This document shows positions 6,423 through 10,239 of a stretch of 10,239 nt of DNA, piece by piece. Under the pieces are notes generated by a model, which was not told where the DNA came from, did not search any database, and saw only the letters and a program-made list of their open reading frames with translations. Source of the DNA: Bacteroides sp. (GTDB taxonomy: Bacteria > Bacteroidota > Bacteroidia > Bacteroidales > Bacteroidaceae); the NCBI GenBank assembly GCA_030151845.1, contig JASLCM010000098.1, positions 1-10,239 on the forward strand, written 5' to 3'. The translations under genes and the position numbers were made by a program. Numbering within the stretch: the first letter of the stretch is position 1; every line of letters begins with the position of its first letter.

Positions 6423-6995
6423 ATGGAATACATCTTAATTTTTATATCGGCCATATTTGTAAATAATATTGTGTTGACTCAATTCTTAGGTATTTGTCCT
6501 TTTTTAGGGGTATCTAAGAAAGTAGAAACAGCTATGGGGATGGGTGCAGCTGTGGCTTTTGTGCTAACTATTGCAACCATTGTAACCTTTTTATTACAAA
6601 AATTTGTTCTTGATGCTTTTGGCTTAGGATATTTACAAACTATAACCTTCATCCTTGTTATTGCAGGTTTAGTTCAAATGGTAGAGATTATCTTGAAGAA
6701 GGTATCGCCAGCTCTTTATCAGGCACTTGGGGTCTTTTTACCACTAATAACCACAAACTGCTGTATTTTGGGAGTAGCTATTTTAGTGATTCAAAAGGAC
6801 TTTGACCTGCTAACAGGAGTTGTTTATGCATTCTCTACAGCCTTAGGTTTTGGATTAGCTTTGGTTCTTTTTGCCGGACTTCGTGAACAGATGAGTTTGG
6901 TAAAACTCCCTAAAGGAATGAAGGGTACACCAATTGCATTAATAACCGCAGGATTATTGGCTATGGCATTTATGGGATTCTCGGGAGTTGTATAA
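6423..6995 (+). CDS. rnfA: RnfA, integral membrane subunit of the Rnf complex
   Basis: RnfA (homologous to NqrE) is the last gene of the operon. It is a 190-residue protein with six membrane helices, related in sequence to RnfE. The start EYILIFISAIFVNNIVL is typical. The cysteines expected to contribute to the shared intramembrane iron centre are C25 in LGICPFLGVS and C113/C114 in LITTNCCILG. The segment FAGLREQMSLVKLPKGMKG (150-168) and the final helix with AFMGFSG (182-188) match the family. The protein is complete. A strong terminator 25 bases after the stop closes the transcript, so the rseC-rnfBCDGEA unit is self-contained. Confidence 0.97.
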   Translation: MEYILIFISAIFVNNIVLTQFLGICPFLGVSKKVETAMGMGAAVAFVLTIATIVTFLLQKFVLDAFGLGYLQTITFILVIAGLVQMVEIILKKVSPALYQALGVFLPLITTNCCILGVAILVIQKDFDLLTGVVYAFSTALGFGLALVLFAGLREQMSLVKLPKGMKGTPIALITAGLLAMAFMGFSGVV

Positions 6996-7019
6996 GTTTC
7001 TCTTATTGGATAGAAGAGA

Positions 7020-7056
7020 GGTCGGTTATATCTGCTAGGTATAACCGACCTTTTTT
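7020..7056 (+). terminator. Rho-independent terminator of the rnf operon
   Basis: Perfect 11-bp arms, GGTCGGTTATA (7020-7030) and TATAACCGACC (7040-7050), enclose a 9-base loop and are followed by six T (7051-7056). It lies 25 bases after the rnfA stop. Confidence 0.92.
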
Positions 7057-7117
7057 ATTATCTTAGCACTTTATAATAGGCAGAGTCGAATATCGGCTAT
7101 CCTCATTTTTTGTTAGT

Positions 7118-7417
7118 ATGCGTAAGATTAAGAATATAGCCTCAGTAACGGCACTTTTATTGTTGTTTGCATTAGCACCACTTCCTTATGGGTATTACAC
7201 TTTCTTAAGGATATTTGCCTCTATTGCCTTTTTTTATCTTACTTTGCATGAATATAAACGAGGAGGACAGAAGATGGTTCTTCTCTTTTTAGCTCTGACA
7301 ATTCTTTTTCAACCCCTTTTACCAATCTTCTTAACAAAGGGCATCTGGATGGTTATTGATGTTCTGGTAGCTATTTTCCTCTTTATTTATGCTAATAATA
7401 AGAGTTATTGGTCTTAG
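7118..7417 (+). CDS. Small four-helix membrane protein, DUF6804-like
   Basis: This 99-residue protein of unknown function is almost entirely membrane. Four hydrophobic segments are visible at about 7-25, 29-44, 53-72 and 74-93, with a short basic loop (HEYKRGGQK) between the second and third. The N-terminal ALAPLPYGYYTFLRI and the later LFQPLLPIFLTKGIWMVIDV stretches match the pattern I associate with DUF6804 proteins, which are widespread small membrane proteins of Bacteroidetes and other bacteria. No catalytic motif is seen. It stands between the rnf terminator and the promoter of the EEP gene and is probably transcribed alone; no convincing promoter was found just upstream. There is no SD-like site, as usual for the phylum. 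The ATG at 7118 is the only reasonable start. Confidence 0.75.
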   Translation: MRKIKNIASVTALLLLFALAPLPYGYYTFLRIFASIAFFYLTLHEYKRGGQKMVLLFLALTILFQPLLPIFLTKGIWMVIDVLVAIFLFIYANNKSYWS

Positions 7418-7454
7418 CTAATCTTGAAATAAGATAGGGAGAGATGACCAATAA
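7405..7454 (+). repeat. Nested inverted repeats across the stop codon of the small membrane gene
   Basis: The outer arms TTATTGGTC (7405-7413) and GACCAATAA (7446-7454) are perfect 9-bp inverted copies. Inside the 32-base interval, ATCTT (7421-7425) and AAGAT (7431-7435) form a second small hairpin around GAAAT. The outer left arm lies in the last codons of the small membrane protein. There is no T-run after it, so it is not a classical terminator; it could be a 3'-end RNA structure. Confidence 0.35.
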
Positions 7455-7540
7455 GAGTGGTTGGTTTCACCTTTTTCCTACTGGCTTTTCGCTGAAAAGA
7501 TTAATTAGGGTTATCTCTTTTTTAGAAAAGGTAGATTTTG

Positions 7541-7572
7541 TTGCTCTTTTTCGAGTTATATCTTTACTTTTG
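7541..7572 (+). promoter_or_regulatory. Candidate Bacteroidetes promoter for the EEP hydrolase
   Basis: TTG at 7541-7543 and TACTTTTG at 7565-7572, an exact TAnnTTTG match, are 21 bases apart, within the range reported for Bacteroidetes promoters. Transcription would start near 7580, about 50 bases before the ATG at 7629. The rest of the 7418-7628 gap shows no ORF and no RNA gene that I recognise. Confidence 0.45.
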
Positions 7573-7628
7573 CTTTTAGAGCCAGACAATAGTAACCTTA
7601 CTTTATACTAGTTAAAACACAAGATTCT

Positions 7629-8678
7629 ATGAGAAAAAGAGGATTACAGCTTCTTATGGTAGCAGCTGTTTTTATTTTTACATTTACTCATTGTACCGCT
7701 AAAGAACGTGAGTTTACCCTGTTGCAATTTAATATCTGGATGGGTGGAAATCAGGTGCCGAATGGATATGACGCCATAATTAATCAGATAATAGATTCGG
7801 AGGCAGATTTTGTAACCTTAAGTGAGGTTCGGAATTATGAGGGTAAACCTTTTCATGATTGTTTTATAAAGAGTTTAGCAGAACGAGGAGCTGTCTATTA
7901 CTCTTTCTATTCGGAAGGAGTTGGTCTTTTATCTAAATATCCAATTGTTGATTCTACTTTAATTCATAGGCGTGAGAAAGGGGAGAGAAATGGTTTTACT
8001 TATCGAGCTTTAATTGATGCAAATGGGGTGGATATTGCTCTATATACCACGCATTTAGACTACTTGCACTATGCTTGTTACGATCCAAAAGGGTATTCTG
8101 GAACGACTTGGAAGCCAGCAAAACCTGTATTGAGTGAAAAAGAGGTTCTAAGGAACTCTTATCTATCTACGCGTGATCGAGTTATCAAGAAAATTATTCC
8201 TTTTATGCAAGAAGATGTAGAACAAGGCCGACTTGTTTTTTTAGGAGGAGATTTTAATGAGCCTTCTCATTTAGATTGGATTGAAGAGAATAAGGATATG
8301 TATGATCGCAATGGAGTCGTTGTTTCTTGGCCAGTAAGTTCTCTTTTGTATGAGGCAGGATTTCTTGATGCCTATCGAGTGAAATTTCCTAATCCTTTAA
8401 CTCATCCTGGATTCACTTATCCTTCAGATAACCCTCTTGTAGATGTATCAAAACTTGCTTGGGCTCCTGGTATAGACGAGAGGGAACGAATTGATTTTAT
8501 CTATTATGCCCCTTGCAACGGGTTGGAGGTAAAGGAAGCTAAGTTATGGGGACCTCTAAAAACGATACGTAAGAGTGAGCGTTCTTTTGATGAAGGCGAA
8601 GATCCAATAACGATTGGAGTAGGGGAGTGGCCATCGGACCATCGTGCTGTATGGATCAAGTTTTCTTATCAACCTTAA
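7629..8678 (+). CDS. Exported endonuclease/exonuclease/phosphatase-fold hydrolase
   Basis: This 349-residue metal-dependent phosphoesterase belongs to the EEP (DNase I/exonuclease III/inositol phosphatase) superfamily. An N-terminal signal sequence (about 1-24, FIFTFTHC then TAKE) indicates export; C22 could be lipidated, but the residues before it (Phe-Thr-His) are not a good lipobox. The full catalytic set is visible: N35 in QFNIW, E66 in LSEV, H142 in TTHLDY, D208 and N210 in GGDFNEPS, D289 in RIDFIYY, and D337-H338 in SDHRAVW. Between the H142 and D208 motifs there is a long segment with YDPKGYSGTTWK, typical of a Bacteroidetes EEP subfamily of exported proteins. An outside-facing location argues against DNA repair and suggests scavenging of phosphate from lipids, sugars or nucleotides, but the substrate cannot be told from sequence. 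It is likely a single-gene transcript ending at the palindrome at 8695. Confidence 0.88.
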   Translation: MRKRGLQLLMVAAVFIFTFTHCTAKEREFTLLQFNIWMGGNQVPNGYDAIINQIIDSEADFVTLSEVRNYEGKPFHDCFIKSLAERGAVYYSFYSEGVGLLSKYPIVDSTLIHRREKGERNGFTYRALIDANGVDIALYTTHLDYLHYACYDPKGYSGTTWKPAKPVLSEKEVLRNSYLSTRDRVIKKIIPFMQEDVEQGRLVFLGGDFNEPSHLDWIEENKDMYDRNGVVVSWPVSSLLYEAGFLDAYRVKFPNPLTHPGFTYPSDNPLVDVSKLAWAPGIDERERIDFIYYAPCNGLEVKEAKLWGPLKTIRKSERSFDEGEDPITIGVGEWPSDHRAVWIKFSYQP

Positions 8679-8694
8679 GAATTGGTCACAAAAT

Positions 8695-8718
8695 AAAATC
8701 CCCTTATAAGGGGATTTT
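8695..8718. terminator. Bidirectional terminator between convergent genes
   Basis: A perfect 24-base palindrome with a GC core (CCCC...GGGG) is flanked by AAAA on the left and TTTT on the right. It reads as a hairpin plus short T-run on both strands. It lies 16 bases after the EEP stop and 19 bases beyond the dehydrogenase stop, the expected place for a shared terminator. The T-tracts are short. Confidence 0.8.
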
Positions 8719-8737
8719 AAGTAGTAAGCATGATTAT

Positions 8738-9691
8738 TTATTTTGCTACATTATTGATTGGATGCCCCTCTTTGAATGCTGCTAAATTTTGGGCAAGTAT
8801 ACTCATTAATCGTTCTCTAGCTTCATAACTGGCCCAGGCGATATGAGGAGTAATAAAGCAGTTTTTCGCTGTAAGAAGGGGATTATCTTCTTTGGGTGGC
8901 TCTTTAGAGAGAACATCTAGACCTGCTGCGTAAATTTCACCTTGATTTAGTGCGTCGGCTAAATCTTGCTCATTGATTAGCGGACCTCGTCCTGTATTTA
9001 TCAAAATAGCGTGTTTTTTCATTAAACGAAGTCTGCTTTTATCAACCATATTTCTGGTCTCCTTGGTTAGGGGACAATGCAGGCTAACAATGTCGCAAGA
9101 GGCAAAAAGGGAGTCTAATTCCATCTTCTCAATCTCTCCAAGTTCACTTTGAGATTTTGAACTATAGGCTGCGACTTTCATTCCAAAGGCTTTGGCTATA
9201 GTTGCTACAGCTTTTCCTATGCTACCAAGTCCTACTATCCCTATTTTTTTCCCATGTAACTCTACAAGTGGGCTTTCCCAAAAACAGAAATCGGAGCTAC
9301 TACTCCATTTTCCTTTACGGACGGCATCGGAGTGTTTTTGTACTTGTTGTGCTATATTTAAAAGATGTGCAAAAACCATTTGGGCAACCGAGTTTGTACT
9401 GTATTCAGGGATATTGGTTACAACTATTCCTCTTTTCTTTGCAGCGTCAATATCAATAATGTTATAGCCTGTAGCCATAACTCCAATATATTTTAACTGG
9501 GGTAGTTGATCCATCTCTTCACTACCAATAGCGGTTTTATTCGTTAAAATAGCTTCGGCTTCCTTGGCTCTCTCTACAACCTCCGATCGCTTAGTACGCT
9601 CATAAAGGGTGCATTCGCCCAATTGTGTTAAATCTCCCCAGTCTAAATCTCCCGGGTTAGCTGTATAGCCATCTAATATTACTATTTTCAT
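8738..9691 (-). CDS. D-2-hydroxyacid dehydrogenase, glycerate/hydroxypyruvate dehydrogenase-like
   Basis: This is a 317-residue cytoplasmic NAD(P)-dependent enzyme of the D-isomer-specific 2-hydroxyacid dehydrogenase family, which interconverts 2-keto acids and D-2-hydroxy acids. The Rossmann motif is GLGSIG (154-159). The catalytic residues are all present: R235 in NTGRGPLI, E264 in SKEPP and H283 in TPHIAWAS. The substrate-domain block VMATGYNIIDIDAAKKRGI (71-89) and the HIAW-ASYEARERL end resemble HprA-like glycerate dehydrogenases, so hydroxypyruvate or glyoxylate are plausible substrates; this subfamily call is an inference. Length is normal for the family. It is downstream of rarA with a 21-base gap and the same orientation, so the two are probably co-transcribed; I know this pairing as recurrent in Bacteroidales, with no obvious functional link. 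Confidence 0.92.
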   Translation of the reverse strand: MKIVILDGYTANPGDLDWGDLTQLGECTLYERTKRSEVVERAKEAEAILTNKTAIGSEEMDQLPQLKYIGVMATGYNIIDIDAAKKRGIVVTNIPEYSTNSVAQMVFAHLLNIAQQVQKHSDAVRKGKWSSSSDFCFWESPLVELHGKKIGIVGLGSIGKAVATIAKAFGMKVAAYSSKSQSELGEIEKMELDSLFASCDIVSLHCPLTKETRNMVDKSRLRLMKKHAILINTGRGPLINEQDLADALNQGEIYAAGLDVLSKEPPKEDNPLLTAKNCFITPHIAWASYEARERLMSILAQNLAAFKEGHPINNVAK

Positions 9692-9712
9692 ATGCTAGGT
9701 TTTAGTTTGTTA

Positions 9713-10239
9713 TTAAAATTTATCTCCCCAAAGTTTATTTAAGTGTTGGCGATGTCTCTCTTCTGCACTATTTTTTTGTGCTTTCCATAAACGAGTTCCC
9801 TCGATTTCTTTAGGAAGATACTCTTGTTTTACAAAATTATTGGGGTATTGGTGTGCATATTTATATGATGCACCGTAGCCCAACTCTTTCATAAGTTCTG
9901 TTGGTGCATTACGAAGATGCAATGGAACAGGCAAGTTTCCCGTCTGTTTTACTAGAGCTTGGGCTGCATTGATCGCTTCATAGGCTGAGTTACTTTTGGG
10001 ACTTGTAGCTAAGTATATGACGGTTTGAGCCAAGGGGATTCGTCCCTCAGGCCAGCCTATTTGGTGAACTGCTTCGAAACAGGCATTGGCTAATAGAAGA
10101 GCGTTAGGATTGGCTAATCCTATATCTTCAGATGCAGAGATAACCAACCTGCGAGCAATAAAGCGAGGCTCTTCTCCTCCTTCTATCATTCGGGCTAACC
10201 AGTATATAGCTCCATCTGGATCGCTTCCACGGATCGATT
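9713..10239 (-). CDS. rarA: RarA/MgsA replication-associated recombination ATPase, C-terminal part (runs off the window)
   Basis: This is the C-terminal part of RarA (MgsA), a tetrameric AAA+ ATPase that acts at stalled replication forks and interacts with SSB. The reading frame continues to the right edge: upstream of the internal Met at 10189, the codons read SIRGSDPDGAIYWLAR without a stop, so the gene begins outside the window and that Met is not the start. Visible family blocks are RGSDPD, YWLARMIEGGEEPRFIARRLVI, SEDIGLANP, the GWPEGRIPLAQ stretch and, near the end, the LPVPLHLRNAPT block followed by GYGASYKYAHQYPNNFVKQEYLP. These belong to the AAA-associated and MgsA C-terminal domains; the ATP-binding Walker motifs are beyond the edge. 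The end (GTRLWKAQKN...LNKLWG) is intact. The dehydrogenase gene follows after 21 bases on the same strand. Confidence 0.95.
   Translation of the reverse strand, partial: SIRGSDPDGAIYWLARMIEGGEEPRFIARRLVISASEDIGLANPNALLLANACFEAVHQIGWPEGRIPLAQTVIYLATSPKSNSAYEAINAAQALVKQTGNLPVPLHLRNAPTELMKELGYGASYKYAHQYPNNFVKQEYLPKEIEGTRLWKAQKNSAEERHRQHLNKLWGDKF

Noticed and set aside
7485..7499. Hairpin CTTTTC-GCT-GAAAAG in the gap before the EEP gene
   Set aside because: The stem is short and AT-rich, with no T-run after it; not enough for a terminator or ncRNA call.
7418..7628. Possible small RNA or riboswitch in the 211-base gap
   Set aside because: I found no recognised riboswitch core, tRNA or coding frame; only the nested hairpins and a promoter candidate are supportable.
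9192..9467. Plus-strand open frames opposite the dehydrogenase, one with a hydrophobic Cys/Phe-rich translation
   Set aside because: They are antisense to a complete, motif-intact dehydrogenase and have no family resemblance.
10187..10189. Internal Met of the rarA fragment as a gene start
   Set aside because: The frame continues upstream through conserved RarA residues (RGSDPD...YWLAR) to the window edge, so the gene is simply cut by the window.

Overview
The window looks like a chromosomal segment from a member of the Bacteroidota, most likely order Bacteroidales. Supporting signs are the low-to-moderate GC, the mostly absent Shine-Dalgarno sites, promoter-like elements of the Bacteroidetes TAnnTTTG type, and a gene set with close family resemblance to Bacteroidales proteins: a DUF3078-like outer-membrane barrel, a DUF6804 protein, a lipoprotein/exported EEP phosphatase, and a rarA-dehydrogenase pair. 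I cannot name the genus from sequence alone.

Layout, left to right. (1) The 3' end of an outer-membrane beta-barrel gene closes at a strong rho-independent terminator (about 241-267). (2) A TPR lipoprotein gene follows as its own unit; its real start is probably 460, not the upstream GTG at 394. (3) The core is a seven-gene cluster on the + strand, rseC-rnfB-rnfC-rnfD-rnfG-rnfE-rnfA (1425-6995). Its genes are separated by 3 to 35 bases, or overlap by 4, and it ends at a perfect 11-bp-stem terminator (7020-7056). (4) Two short monocistronic-looking + strand genes follow: a 99-residue four-helix membrane protein (DUF6804-like) and an exported endonuclease/exonuclease/phosphatase-fold hydrolase. 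(5) A 24-base perfect palindrome (8695-8718) separates these from a convergent minus-strand pair: rarA (5' end outside the window) and a D-2-hydroxyacid dehydrogenase.

Functionally the window is dominated by the Rnf complex, a membrane ferredoxin:NAD+ oxidoreductase coupled to ion transport. RnfB (iron-sulfur, ferredoxin side) and RnfC (NADH/FMN and iron-sulfur) face the cytoplasm. RnfA and RnfE carry the paired intramembrane cysteines. RnfD and RnfG carry covalent FMN threonines, and RseC is a small Cys-containing membrane accessory. All subunits are full length with their key residues intact, so the complex is probably functional. The FMN transferase ApbE needed for RnfD and RnfG is not in this window.

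I see no clearly undescribed system, mobile element, CRISPR array, tRNA or rRNA. The most interesting details are a tandem duplication in RnfB that carries two extra, equally spaced cysteines per unit; a second SGAT flavinylation-like motif in the C-terminal tail of RnfG; and a small inverted repeat abutting the rseC start codon, with the SD-like GGAG in its loop.
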